Shown here: in pieces, positions 36,743-46,215 of the stretch
Layout of the letters: each line of letters opens with the position of its first letter
How positions within the stretch are numbered: the first letter of the stretch is position 1
Virus record (IMG/VR): IMGVR_UViG_3300032285_001268
Location: 121,263-185,262 of that record
Direction: 5' to 3' (one strand)
Length of the DNA: 64,000 nt
Source of the DNA: a virus
Position numbers and translations under genes: made by a program
The notes under the pieces: model-generated
What the model was told of the DNA's origin: nothing
Databases searched by the model: none
Seen by the model: only the letters and a program-made list of their open reading frames with translations

Positions 36743-38341
36743 ATGACCACAGTTGCTAAAAACATTAACGATGAAATACTAATCAGCATATATCTCAAAC
36801 GAGATAAGCATGAGAATGGTATGACCTTGCAACAGTATGCTGACGGTGTTCTTGCCGGCACTCAGCCGATACTAGGACACGCAGAATTTGTTTATCAATT
36901 TGGCGCAACTGATGATGATTTAGATAACGTTGTTGCCTGGGCTGAACGAAACGGATTAACTGTTTCCGAATCGCACCACGGACAATCAGTTGTTAAAGTT
37001 ACTGGAACAGTTGGCACGTTTAATAATCTTTTTAATATTACTCTTCAAGATGTCACAGACGGTGAAAGAACCTATATGATGCCGGACGGTGACATAACTA
37101 TTCCTAGTGAAATAGCTGATGTAGTTGAATCAGTTCCCGGTTTTGATCAAAGTTTTCTTGCAGTAAAACATGCGGTAAAATTCGAACCCCAGTCAGTTGA
37201 TCCAAATGTTGTAAATCCTTTTCTAAGTGCAGTAACACCGATACAAATGGCCACTGCTTACAAGGTCCCAGCGGGCGATGGGAACGGTGGATGCATTGGT
37301 ATTTTTGAATTAACCTATAGTGGATATGTAACCGGGTATAGTACATCAGACGTGACAAGTAGTTTTACTCGTATAGGGTTAACTCCGCCTACTATTGTTC
37401 AGGTAAACGTAGACGGAGCTACAGCTAGTACAACAAGCGATGCTGAAAGCATGCTAGATATTTACTGTTCAGCAGGAATGGCGCCAAAAGCTAAGATTGC
37501 TTACTACACAGCACCGAACACTGGTAATCAATCTATCATCGATAATATATTGGCTGCTGCCAACGATACCACAAATAATCCTAGTGCCCTTGACATTAGT
37601 TGGGGAATAGGTGACGGTATACAATTTGACACAGCCTTGCAAGCCTGTGTGGCAAAGGGTATAACAGTATTTGTTAGCTCGGGTGATAGCGGAGCAGTTA
37701 ATTTAAGTATGGCGGCAACTTGCTGTAGTCAGTATATGGTTTCAGCCGGTGGCACAAGCATAAGTCTCGACGGCAGTAATAATATTACTAGTGAAGTAGC
37801 ATGGTCCGGCTCTGGAGGCGGCATTAGTAGTTCTGTAGCGTTGCCCACTTGGCAGTCCACCAGCTCTTATACAACAAAAACATCAGCAGGCGTACTAGGA
37901 ACTGCAACGTCTCTTCCAAGGAGAGGAGTTCCTGATATTAGCGCACCTGCTGATCCAAACTCTGGATTTGCATTTTATGTAAGTGGCTCTCTCCAGCAAT
38001 GGGGAGGTACTAGTGCGTCAGCACCGTTGCTAGCCGGATTATGGGTTAGACTAAACACCTTGTTAGGTACAAGGATACCATTTAATATGACTACTTGGTA
38101 TACTAATAGAACAACAATGTTTAATGATATTACCAGCGGCGATAATGTGCTTTCTGCAAACGGATATACTAATGGTTATACTACTACATCTGGTTGGGAC
38201 GCAGTTACCGGATTAGGATCACCCAAAGCTGATCAAATTTACAAATATTTTCATACAGGAACAACGTTTCCTAAATTAAATTATGGCGCAAGACCAGCAA
38301 CGGGGGTAGCGTATCCTCGAAGAACTACTGGTGCTAGATAA
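36743..38341 (+). CDS. S53 family serine-carboxyl peptidase (sedolisin/kumamolisin-like) with pro-domain
   Basis: 532 residues. Residues about 10-140 look like a pro-kumamolisin activation domain. The rest is an S53 catalytic domain with all key residues: E235 and D239 (DAESMLDI), the oxyanion D315 (SSGDSG), the nucleophile S424 (GGTSASAP), and calcium-site D462 (NDIT) with GWDAVTGLGSP at 484-494. Such enzymes cut proteins at acidic pH after removing their own pro-domain. No signal peptide or membrane segment is visible. It lies 1 base after one fibre gene and 61 before a paralogous fibre gene, so it is likely made late and may be part of the virion. It could trim fibres or digest host surface protein. 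A protease of this family in a phage tail cluster is unusual. Confidence 0.9.
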   Translation: MTTVAKNINDEILISIYLKRDKHENGMTLQQYADGVLAGTQPILGHAEFVYQFGATDDDLDNVVAWAERNGLTVSESHHGQSVVKVTGTVGTFNNLFNITLQDVTDGERTYMMPDGDITIPSEIADVVESVPGFDQSFLAVKHAVKFEPQSVDPNVVNPFLSAVTPIQMATAYKVPAGDGNGGCIGIFELTYSGYVTGYSTSDVTSSFTRIGLTPPTIVQVNVDGATASTTSDAESMLDIYCSAGMAPKAKIAYYTAPNTGNQSIIDNILAAANDTTNNPSALDISWGIGDGIQFDTALQACVAKGITVFVSSGDSGAVNLSMAATCCSQYMVSAGGTSISLDGSNNITSEVAWSGSGGGISSSVALPTWQSTSSYTTKTSAGVLGTATSLPRRGVPDISAPADPNSGFAFYVSGSLQQWGGTSASAPLLAGLWVRLNTLLGTRIPFNMTTWYTNRTTMFNDITSGDNVLSANGYTNGYTTTSGWDAVTGLGSPKADQIYKYFHTGTTFPKLNYGARPATGVAYPRRTTGAR

Positions 38342-38402
38342 TTAAAATGCCAAAAAATAAAAGGTTAAATACGCAGTTAGATAAAAATTAAGGAATAGGA
38401 CA

Positions 38403-40166
38403 ATGGTACAACAAGTTATTAACATCGGTAGCGCAGCCAACAACGGAGTGGGAGATCCTCTTCGAGTTGGCGCTGAAAAAATTAATTCAAATTTTACTGA
38501 ATTATATGCTAAACAAGTTCCTCCACAAACAGGAAATGGTGGAAAAGTTTTAACTACCGACGGATCAGTATTGTCCTGGACTGTAATTCCTGGTCTGTCT
38601 GCAATTAACGCAGGCACATTAGTTGGAAATACATTATCGAACACAGTAGTTTCAAGTAGTTTAACCAGCGTAGGTACCTTATCAAACCTAACAGTTACCT
38701 CTCCTATCCAAGGTACTATTGTTGGTAATGCCGGCACTGCTACAAAATTGCAATCTCCAAGAAAAATCAATGGCGTTAATTTTGATGGGTCTCAGGATAT
38801 TGTAATTCCAATTTATTCTGTCGACGCAGGCAGTATCACCGGTACAACATTAGGTTCATCCGTCGTTAACTCTAGTCTAACATCAGTAGGAACACTCTCA
38901 AGTTTAACTACAAGCGGTAATGTAGTCATCGGCGGAAATTTAACAGTTAATGGAACTACTACTACCGTTAGTAATGAAACAGTAACTAACACTGAAACGA
39001 TCACAGGGGCACTAGTAGTTAATGGTACTCTTAGTGGCGCCGGAGTTAGCACATATCTTGCAAGTCCTCCAGCTATTGGTGGAACCACAGCATCTACGAT
39101 CCGCGGTACTACTATTACAGCTACTACAGGTTTTACTGGAAACTTAACTGGAAATGTAACAGGAAATGTAACAGGAACAGTAACAGACGGCGTAGTTACA
39201 ACAGGGTCATATGCAGATCCTGCATGGATTACAAGTATATCTAGTTCAAAAGTAGTTGGATCGGTTACAGCCGCCGCTGGATTATTGACTGGTGCAACGT
39301 TAAATTCGACAGTGGTAACCAGTAGCTTAACTAGTGTAGGCACACTAACCGGATTAACAGTTACTGGATCTATAACTGCAAACACTAATACTAATAATCA
39401 AAGTTATACTACAAACGGAACAGGATCAGTAACGATTACTTCTGGAGCTACTGGTAACATTAATAACATGAATATTGGTGGAACAACAGCGGCACAAGGT
39501 AATTTTACAACACTAGCCGCAAGTTCTACAGTTAGTGGTTTAGGATTTAGTACATATCTAGCAAGCCCGCCAGCTATCGGTGGTACTGCGGCAGCCGCAG
39601 GGACATTTACAGCCCTAACAGGGACATCGTTAACTGCAACAGGCACAATCGCAATCAATACTACTAGTAATAATCAAAGTTATACCACATCAGGAACTGC
39701 TACAATTACTATGACATCTGGCGGTACTGGCTATATTGATAACATAGCAATTGGATTCACTACGGCATCTACTGGAAAATTTACAACATTAGTGGGTACA
39801 ACAAGTGTTTTAACTAGCGGTACTGGCGGTATCGGTTATTCAACTGGCGCGGGTGGATCGGTTGTTCAAGGGACTAGTAGAACGACCAGCGTTACCTTAA
39901 ACAAACCAACAGGCCAAATTACAATGATCAGCGGATCTATACCAGCAAACACTACACAATCATTTGTCTTAACAAATAGTTGCATTAGTTCGACTGATAT
40001 CGTACACGTACAGCATATTTCTGCAGGTACATTAGGATTATATAGCATAACAGCCGCTCCTGGAAACGGATCAGCTACCATTTATTTACGAAATAATACC
40101 GGCTCAGCTACACCAACAGAAGCACCACAGCTTCAATTTGTGGTAGTTAAAGCAGTAACCGCTTAG
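38403..40166 (+). CDS. Tail fibre/adhesin, paralogue of the gene at 34180
   Basis: 587 residues. The N-terminus INIGSAANNGVGDPLRVG, KINSNFTELYAKQ matches the fibre at 34180, and the unit TDGVVTTGSYADPAWITS recurs. Several SSLTSVGTLxxLTV repeats and two copies of a STYLASPPAIGGT unit follow. The tail (about 480-587) is different and non-repetitive (SIPANTTQSFVLTNSCISST). Probably an alternative or additional fibre. It has a ribosome binding site (AGGAATAGG) but no clear late promoter. Confidence 0.85.
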   Translation: MVQQVINIGSAANNGVGDPLRVGAEKINSNFTELYAKQVPPQTGNGGKVLTTDGSVLSWTVIPGLSAINAGTLVGNTLSNTVVSSSLTSVGTLSNLTVTSPIQGTIVGNAGTATKLQSPRKINGVNFDGSQDIVIPIYSVDAGSITGTTLGSSVVNSSLTSVGTLSSLTTSGNVVIGGNLTVNGTTTTVSNETVTNTETITGALVVNGTLSGAGVSTYLASPPAIGGTTASTIRGTTITATTGFTGNLTGNVTGNVTGTVTDGVVTTGSYADPAWITSISSSKVVGSVTAAAGLLTGATLNSTVVTSSLTSVGTLTGLTVTGSITANTNTNNQSYTTNGTGSVTITSGATGNINNMNIGGTTAAQGNFTTLAASSTVSGLGFSTYLASPPAIGGTAAAAGTFTALTGTSLTATGTIAINTTSNNQSYTTSGTATITMTSGGTGYIDNIAIGFTTASTGKFTTLVGTTSVLTSGTGGIGYSTGAGGSVVQGTSRTTSVTLNKPTGQITMISGSIPANTTQSFVLTNSCISSTDIVHVQHISAGTLGLYSITAAPGNGSATIYLRNNTGSATPTEAPQLQFVVVKAVTA

Positions 40167-40190
40167 TAAAACTAGCAGTTAATAAGTTTA

Positions 40191-40198
40191 GATAAATA
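40191..40198 (+). promoter_or_regulatory. Probable late promoter (GATAAATA)
   Basis: GATAAATA, 20 bases before ATG 40219, with AAAGAGAG as ribosome binding site. Confidence 0.55.
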
Positions 40199-40218
40199 TT
40201 AGATAAAGAGAGTTTAAT

Positions 40219-40824
40219 ATGCAGAGTAAAGATACAACTGGAGTTCATATTGAAGGACACATTAAGATTTGGAATCCCGAATCTCAAGAAGTGTTTGTAG
40301 ATAAAAGAAACGCCATCCATTATGAAAATATCAGCGTTGCATTAGCATCAAGTATTGCTAATAGCGGTGAAGGACATATCTATCAAATGTCATTTGGTAA
40401 CGGCGGAACCGCAGTTGATCCGACAGGTATTATTACATATCTTACGCCTAACAGCACCGGCACTAATGCAAGTCTTTACAATGAAACATTTTATAAAGTT
40501 GTAGATGGAAATTCAAGTAATAATACAGATCCTACAAGAAACTATATTGAAGTGAGACACTTAACAGGGACGAACTATACAGATGTATTTGTTACCTGTT
40601 TATTAGACTATGGTGAACCTTCAAATCAGAACGCATTTGATACTGGATCTAATTCAAGTGCATATATTTTTGATGAACTTGGACTTAAGAGTTATAGTTC
40701 TACTGGACACAGTTTATTATTAACACATGTGATATTTCATCCTGTGCAAAAAAGTTTAAATCGTTTAATTCAAATCGATTATACTGTGCGAATTCAAAGC
40801 CTTACCGGCCTAGTGGGAGTCTAA
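40219..40824 (+). CDS. Conserved T4-like virion structural protein
   Basis: 201 residues. Matches in style a small structural protein found in many aquatic T4-like phages: GVHIEGHIKIWNPES near the start, NAIHYENISVALA at about 31-43, YQMSFGNGGTAVDP at about 57-70, YIFDELGLKSY, and LTHVIFHPVQKSLNR near the end. It is beta-rich with no known enzyme motif. It starts the second fibre sub-operon and is followed after 3 bases by the tail-collar fibre. A fibre connector or adaptor role is inferred only from position. Confidence 0.75.
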   Translation: MQSKDTTGVHIEGHIKIWNPESQEVFVDKRNAIHYENISVALASSIANSGEGHIYQMSFGNGGTAVDPTGIITYLTPNSTGTNASLYNETFYKVVDGNSSNNTDPTRNYIEVRHLTGTNYTDVFVTCLLDYGEPSNQNAFDTGSNSSAYIFDELGLKSYSSTGHSLLLTHVIFHPVQKSLNRLIQIDYTVRIQSLTGLVGV

Positions 40825-40827
40825 TAA

Positions 40828-43011
40828 ATGACGTACCAAGTTACATTTACAGATTCTTCGAACCCAACAAAAGTTCCTATTAAAGTTTTAGATCAACAGC
40901 TGAATACTGATACCAGTTTGGCATTTGTTGGACAAAATTATCCGGGATATGCAAAACCGATAGCTGAAGATTTATTACATCTTCTAGAAAATTTTGCAAG
41001 CCCTCAGTCGTCGGCAAACGTTCCTGCCAGCGTTGCACTATCAAATCCAGTGCAAGGACAGTTATGGTATAATACAACGTCAAATACGCTACTGGTATAT
41101 GATGGCACTACATGGACTCCTGCAGGTTCGTTGAAGAAAGGCAGCTCACGCCCATCAGTAGCTAATAGCTTACCTGGCGATTTATGGGCAGACACAGTTA
41201 ATCAACAGTTGTATATTTTCTCGGGATCAAACTGGTTATTAGTCGGCCCGCAGTTTAGTGCAGGAACTTTAACAGGTCCTCAAGTAGAAACTATTACAGA
41301 TACAACTAACACTGACCATTCAGTAGTTACATTATATTCAAATAACAATAGAATTGCAATTATAAGCAAAGAATCTTTTTCACCAAAGAGTGTTATTACA
41401 GGATTCAACAGTATCAAACAAGGTATCACTTTAACCTCTGTAGGTTCTACTGATACAACAAATCCAACTAGATTTAACGGGACAGCAACATCTGCAGACG
41501 GACTACTGGTTAACGGATCAACAGTGCCTGCCGCAAGTTTCTTGCGCGGAGATGCATTGAGTATTGGAAACTTTCCATTAAACATACGTTCAGATGGTGG
41601 TATAACTGTAGGTAGTAACCTAAGTTTTAACATTGGTACAACTGGTAATTCAACAATTCTCTATAATAAAGTTAGTGGATCTCCGATACAATTTAACTTG
41701 ATTAATAATGGACTTACTTCTACTGCATTATATATTGATGCAACTAATAAAGTTGGTATAGGTTATAACAATACTAATATTTCTACAGTATTAGATGTTA
41801 AAGGATCTTTAAAAATCAAAGATGATTCTGATAATAGCATTGCTGGCCAACTAATTATTACTGGAACAAATGATGTTAATGCAATTGGTGGTGCTAGTAT
41901 TAGCACTACAGGCGGAGCAACTATTGCCAAGGGATTAGCAGTCGACGGCGATATCTCTGCTAAAGGATTATTGCATTTTACTAGTGTTGATACTAACGGT
42001 AATCAAGTTGCTGGATCAGTAATGTTACCGTCGTCGGATGCTGCCGCAGGATTATATGATATCGGTACATCTGCTAGACCTTTTAGAAATATCTATGCCA
42101 ACTCGTTTGTGGGAAGATTTAACGGTGACGTTATTGGTAATATTACAGGACAGATTAGCGGATCTGCTTCAAAGCTAGCAAGTCCTACAGTTTTTAGTTT
42201 AACAGGTGACGTTACTAGTAATTCAATCAGCTTTGACGGACAAACTGAAACAGGTACTGTAATTTTTAATACCTTAATTAACCAGGGTATCATAACATCA
42301 AAAACCTCAGCTACTGATTCAGTACCTGCAGACACCCTATTAGTTTATAGACCCAATGTTGGTTTATTGCAGATGACTAAACAAATATTGTTTAATCATA
42401 TAGCAACTATCCCAGCAGGCGCAATATTTCCTTATGCTGGTAACAATGTTCCAGCGGGATATCTGCTTTGCGATGGAAGTGAAGTTTTAATTAGTGACTA
42501 TCCGTTATTGTTTAGTGTGATTAATTATCTATATAGACCTCAAGGATTGCTCATTGGTTATCAAACATTTGCACTCCCCGACTTGCGCGGAAGATTCCCG
42601 TTAGGTCGAGACGACATGTCTAATGGTGGCACTGTGCCGTCGAGTGACGGATCAGGTACATTAGTTAGTGCAGGAGGCGGACAAGCTAGTCGCGTATCTC
42701 AAGTTACTGCTAGAACTACTGGCGGAGCTTCTGGAACACAGTCAATTACTGTTAGCCAAACAAACTTACCAGACCACCAACATACATTAAGCGATTCAAG
42801 CGGACAATACTACACAATGCCTGGTAATCAATCTACTGGCGCAAGTGATACAAATGCATCTGCTAATATACAAGTTAGTACTTCAACAGCAACAGCATAC
42901 GGTTTAGGTAGAACTGGTAGTGTTACAGGAGTAAGTCAATTGGGTGCAAGCATTGAAACTATGAATCCTTACCAAACAATTAACTATATTATCTTTACTG
43001 GTGTGATATAA
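40828..43011 (+). CDS. Tail fibre with phage tail collar domain
   Basis: 727 residues. The N-terminal module (about 1-110: LAFVGQNYPGYAKPIAED, LLHLLENFASPQ, QGQLWYNTTSNTLLVYDG) is shared with the next two genes. The middle is repetitive beta-shaft. Near residue 530 comes a tail collar domain: GAIFPYAGNNVPAGYLLCDG, then LPDLRGRFPLGRDD. It continues to LPDHQHTLSD and ends MNPYQTINYIIF. Collar-domain proteins form short fibres or whiskers that touch the host surface. The stop overlaps the next start. Confidence 0.88.
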   Translation: MTYQVTFTDSSNPTKVPIKVLDQQLNTDTSLAFVGQNYPGYAKPIAEDLLHLLENFASPQSSANVPASVALSNPVQGQLWYNTTSNTLLVYDGTTWTPAGSLKKGSSRPSVANSLPGDLWADTVNQQLYIFSGSNWLLVGPQFSAGTLTGPQVETITDTTNTDHSVVTLYSNNNRIAIISKESFSPKSVITGFNSIKQGITLTSVGSTDTTNPTRFNGTATSADGLLVNGSTVPAASFLRGDALSIGNFPLNIRSDGGITVGSNLSFNIGTTGNSTILYNKVSGSPIQFNLINNGLTSTALYIDATNKVGIGYNNTNISTVLDVKGSLKIKDDSDNSIAGQLIITGTNDVNAIGGASISTTGGATIAKGLAVDGDISAKGLLHFTSVDTNGNQVAGSVMLPSSDAAAGLYDIGTSARPFRNIYANSFVGRFNGDVIGNITGQISGSASKLASPTVFSLTGDVTSNSISFDGQTETGTVIFNTLINQGIITSKTSATDSVPADTLLVYRPNVGLLQMTKQILFNHIATIPAGAIFPYAGNNVPAGYLLCDGSEVLISDYPLLFSVINYLYRPQGLLIGYQTFALPDLRGRFPLGRDDMSNGGTVPSSDGSGTLVSAGGGQASRVSQVTARTTGGASGTQSITVSQTNLPDHQHTLSDSSGQYYTMPGNQSTGASDTNASANIQVSTSTATAYGLGRTGSVTGVSQLGASIETMNPYQTINYIIFTGVI

Positions 43012-44663
43012 TGAGCGCATATACAATTTTAAGAACGAATGGGTCAAAGTTTATTGACATTAATGACGGTGCAATCGACCAAACTTCTAGCGACATTACA
43101 TTAATAGGTAAGAACACTAGCGGATATGGTCTTTATATAAACGATAACTTTTTTCATCTATTAGAAAACTTTGCAAATAGCACACAACCGACCCAACCGC
43201 AAACTGGACAGTTATGGTTTGATACTAGTGAAAATAGATTAAAAGTCTATGATGGTATTACTTTTAAAGTTAGTGGCGGTACTATTGTATCAAACACTCC
43301 CCCTAGTAGCTTGACCACAGGCGATATCTGGTTAGATAACAAGCGCCAACAGATGTATTTTAATGACGGTAATTCCACAAAACTAGCCGGACCGATTTAC
43401 ACAGCAGATCAAGGCCAATCGGGTTTTGTTGTCGGTGATATAGTTGACGTAAACAGCGGAAATCATACTGTAGTATACCTTTATGTATCTAGGGTACTAA
43501 TGGGAATTTTTAGTAAAGATGCATTTACTCCTGCAACTACTATTGCAGGGTTTAGTGGAAACATTAGTGTAGGGTTTAATGCATCTTCATACGCCGGAGT
43601 TGCTTTTAATGTATTAACTTCTAAAGCATCGGCGTTACAAGGTGCAGATGGCAGTCTTAAAACCGCAGAAAATTTTGTTTCAACTACAGATAATTCCTCA
43701 ACAACTGGCACGCTAACAATTCAAAATAGTATTCCGTTAACACTTGGAGTTAATTCTAACTTCGATATTAATGTGGGATTGACTGGAAACTTATTCAATA
43801 TTAAATCTAACATTTTAAATCAAAACTTTGAAGTTAGTTTGTTGAATGGAACAGGACTATTGCCTAGTTTGTATATTGATTCAACGACTCAGCACGTTGG
43901 AATATATACCAATACCCCACAAGCTACTCTAGATGTTAACGGAAATGTATTAATTGAAGGTAACTTAACAGTTAACGGATCAACAACTACGGTTAATTCA
44001 ACCACTGTTAATATTTTAGATAAAGTTATTGTATTAGGTGAAACAGCATCACCAACAGACACCACAGCTGAAGGCGGCGGAATCCAGCTAGCGGGCACTA
44101 CTACTAAGTCAATAACTTGGAACGGAAATTCAACTGCTTGGTCTAGCACTGAAAATTTTAACTTACTTACAGGTAAAACTTATAAAATTAATGGTTTTGA
44201 TGTTGTAACTGGTAATAGTTTAGGTTCTGTTATTACCAGCGCCCCTGGATTAACTAGCGTTGGTTCATTAACATCTTTAACAGTTAGTAATTTAAGTATT
44301 AATAACGGTACAATTAGTTTCAGTAATGTTGTACAAACTAACGGCGATATTATCTTATTACCAAAAGGGTCTGGATCAGTTAGCGTAAGTTCTAAAAATA
44401 TCATAGATGTGGCTGCTCCAGTTAGTCAAACTGACGCGGCCAATAAATTATATGTCGATCAAAGCATACAGGCAGCCCCGCTAGGAATTAGTCTAACTAC
44501 CCTTGGATTAACAAATACACAGATTGCATCACAGCTTTTAACTACAATTTTTCCTCCGGCAGAACATCAAAATAACACAGTTTGTAGAGTCCAATGTAGC
44601 GATTTGACTATTAGATTGTTCTTGTTAGTTAGCGGAGCATGGCAGTACCAAAACAATCTATAA
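43011..44663 (+). CDS. Fibre-like structural protein (LLENFA module)
   Basis: 550 residues. N-terminal module as in its neighbours (LIGKNTSGYGLYINDNFFHL, LLENFANSTQPTQPQTGQLW). A repetitive middle follows (NVLIEGNLTVNGSTTTVNST; LTSVGSLTSLTVSNLS). The C-terminal 70 residues (KLYVDQSIQAAPLGISLT) are unlike the others. Translation is coupled to the collar fibre through a one-base overlap. Probably a member of the same fibre set. Confidence 0.8.
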   Translation: MSAYTILRTNGSKFIDINDGAIDQTSSDITLIGKNTSGYGLYINDNFFHLLENFANSTQPTQPQTGQLWFDTSENRLKVYDGITFKVSGGTIVSNTPPSSLTTGDIWLDNKRQQMYFNDGNSTKLAGPIYTADQGQSGFVVGDIVDVNSGNHTVVYLYVSRVLMGIFSKDAFTPATTIAGFSGNISVGFNASSYAGVAFNVLTSKASALQGADGSLKTAENFVSTTDNSSTTGTLTIQNSIPLTLGVNSNFDINVGLTGNLFNIKSNILNQNFEVSLLNGTGLLPSLYIDSTTQHVGIYTNTPQATLDVNGNVLIEGNLTVNGSTTTVNSTTVNILDKVIVLGETASPTDTTAEGGGIQLAGTTTKSITWNGNSTAWSSTENFNLLTGKTYKINGFDVVTGNSLGSVITSAPGLTSVGSLTSLTVSNLSINNGTISFSNVVQTNGDIILLPKGSGSVSVSSKNIIDVAAPVSQTDAANKLYVDQSIQAAPLGISLTTLGLTNTQIASQLLTTIFPPAEHQNNTVCRVQCSDLTIRLFLLVSGAWQYQNNL

Positions 44664-44672
44664 CTAAAATAG

Positions 44673-44680
44673 CATAAATA
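44673..44680 (+). promoter_or_regulatory. Possible late promoter (CATAAATA)
   Basis: CATAAATA, 24 bases before ATG 44705, with AAAAGGA between. One mismatch to TATAAATA at the least conserved first base. Confidence 0.45.
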
Positions 44681-44704
44681 TACAGAGTAAAAGGAACAGG
44701 ATCG

Positions 44705-46180
44705 ATGTCATACACAATCAATCGCTACAATGGAACGTTAATCACAGCCGTCGCAGACGGTACAGTTGATGCAACGCTTGATCTAAAATTAATCGGCAAA
44801 AACTATGCTGGATACGGCGCAATTCAGAACGAAAATTTTGTATATTTGCTAGAAAATTTTGCTAACAGCATACAGCCACCGCGCCCAATTCAAGGGCAAA
44901 TTTGGTTCGATACCGGCAATAATAAATTAAAATTCTACGACGGGACTAAATTTCGTTCAGCTGGAGGATCGGAAACTAGTGCAACAGCGCCATCGGGATT
45001 AACTACTGGCGATTTCTGGTTTGATAATGTAAACCAACAACTATATGCATACAACGGATCTACTTTTACTTTAATTGGTCCACAAGCAGTATCTGGTTCT
45101 GGTACAACACAGATGCGATCTGTAAGTCTTGTCGACACTAATGGAGCATCTCATGCTGTAATCGAAGCAGTTGATAACGGACAAATTGTCTTTGTCATCA
45201 GTTCAGACGGCGAATTTACATTAGATACTACGATCAATCCTATTACTGGTTTTACTAAAATACATCAAGGCGTTACACTAGTTAATACTAACAATGATAG
45301 TCAACCAGGTATTACTTCAACTAGTCACAGATTCTGGGGAACTGCTACAAACGCAGAAAAACTAGGTGGCTTACCAGCTAGCAACTTTGTACAATCAGGA
45401 AGTGCAAACTTTAATGCGCAAGTTAACTTTGGTGATCCTGGTTTTACTGTAGGTAATCCGGTTGCTCGTTTAGCAGTTTATAATTCTGGAGCACTAACTC
45501 CAACAATTCAGAATCAAATTAACGATACAATTCAATTCCAGACAACTGTATCTTCTACAACAAAAACACCATTGAAACTTGTTGGCAACGATGTGGTTCC
45601 TGGATTTACTTTAACAAGCAACCTAGGCACATCTGCATTGTTATGGAATAACGTATATGCTAACTATGTATATTCAACTGTAGCAAAGGCAGATACACTA
45701 AGCGTTGGCGGCAATTATGTCTCTGCTAGTTTGTTATCAACACCTAGCTCAATCGCCGCACGTGATTCTAGTGGTAATTTAACAGCCGCTAACTTTAATG
45801 GTACAGCTACTTCCGCTTATTATGCTGACTTAGCTGAAAAATATCTACCAGATGCAGATTATGAAGTTGGAACAGTAATGATGATCGGTGGCGAAAAAGA
45901 AGTAACAGCCGCCGGATTTGGATCATTCCCAATTGGTGTGATTAGTGATAAGCCTGCGTTCAAGATGAATGAAGGCCTAGTAGGCGGTGTATATGTTGCT
46001 TTAAAAGGACGAGTTCCTGTTAAAGTTATTGGACCAGTTGCTAAAGGTGATCAAATGATGGCATCGGGTAGCGGATATGCAAGAAGTGATGCCACTCAAT
46101 GCGGAAATAGAATTTTTGCTATTGCACTAGAAGATAACAGCGACGAAGGCGTCAAAACAGTTGAATGCCTAGTTTTATAA
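44705..46180 (+). CDS. Fibre-like protein with C-terminal self-processing/chaperone-type domain
   Basis: 491 residues. N-terminal LLENFA module (LKLIGKNYAGYG; QGQIWFDTGNNKLKFYDG). The middle carries VSLVDTNGASHAVIEAVDNG and GVTLVNTNNDSQPG. The C-terminal about 120 residues (ADLAEKYLPDADYEVGTVMM; GVISDKPAF; ALKGRVPVKVIGPVAKGD) are a domain seen at the end of many phage fibres. It is reminiscent of peptidase-G2-type intramolecular chaperones that help trimers fold and may cleave themselves. I cannot confirm catalytic residues here. Confidence 0.8.
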   Translation: MSYTINRYNGTLITAVADGTVDATLDLKLIGKNYAGYGAIQNENFVYLLENFANSIQPPRPIQGQIWFDTGNNKLKFYDGTKFRSAGGSETSATAPSGLTTGDFWFDNVNQQLYAYNGSTFTLIGPQAVSGSGTTQMRSVSLVDTNGASHAVIEAVDNGQIVFVISSDGEFTLDTTINPITGFTKIHQGVTLVNTNNDSQPGITSTSHRFWGTATNAEKLGGLPASNFVQSGSANFNAQVNFGDPGFTVGNPVARLAVYNSGALTPTIQNQINDTIQFQTTVSSTTKTPLKLVGNDVVPGFTLTSNLGTSALLWNNVYANYVYSTVAKADTLSVGGNYVSASLLSTPSSIAARDSSGNLTAANFNGTATSAYYADLAEKYLPDADYEVGTVMMIGGEKEVTAAGFGSFPIGVISDKPAFKMNEGLVGGVYVALKGRVPVKVIGPVAKGDQMMASGSGYARSDATQCGNRIFAIALEDNSDEGVKTVECLVL

Positions 46181-46181
46181 T

Positions 46182-46189
46182 AATAAATA
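46182..46189 (+). promoter_or_regulatory. Possible late promoter (AATAAATA)
   Basis: AATAAATA, 26 bases before ATG 46216, with AAGGAAA as ribosome binding site. Confidence 0.5.
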
Positions 46190-46215
46190 TCACGCACAGA
46201 TAATAAGGAAACCCC

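Noticed and set aside
38813-39385. 190-residue minus-strand frame within the fibre gene, and similar frames at 35085-36239 and 30000-31800
   Set aside because: Val/Pro/Thr-rich mirror images of Thr/Gly/Asn fibre repeats; not real genes.
34400-40100. Direct repeats as CRISPR array or DNA satellite
   Set aside because: The repeats are in coding frame, vary at synonymous sites and make regular fibre protein units; there is no constant spacer length.
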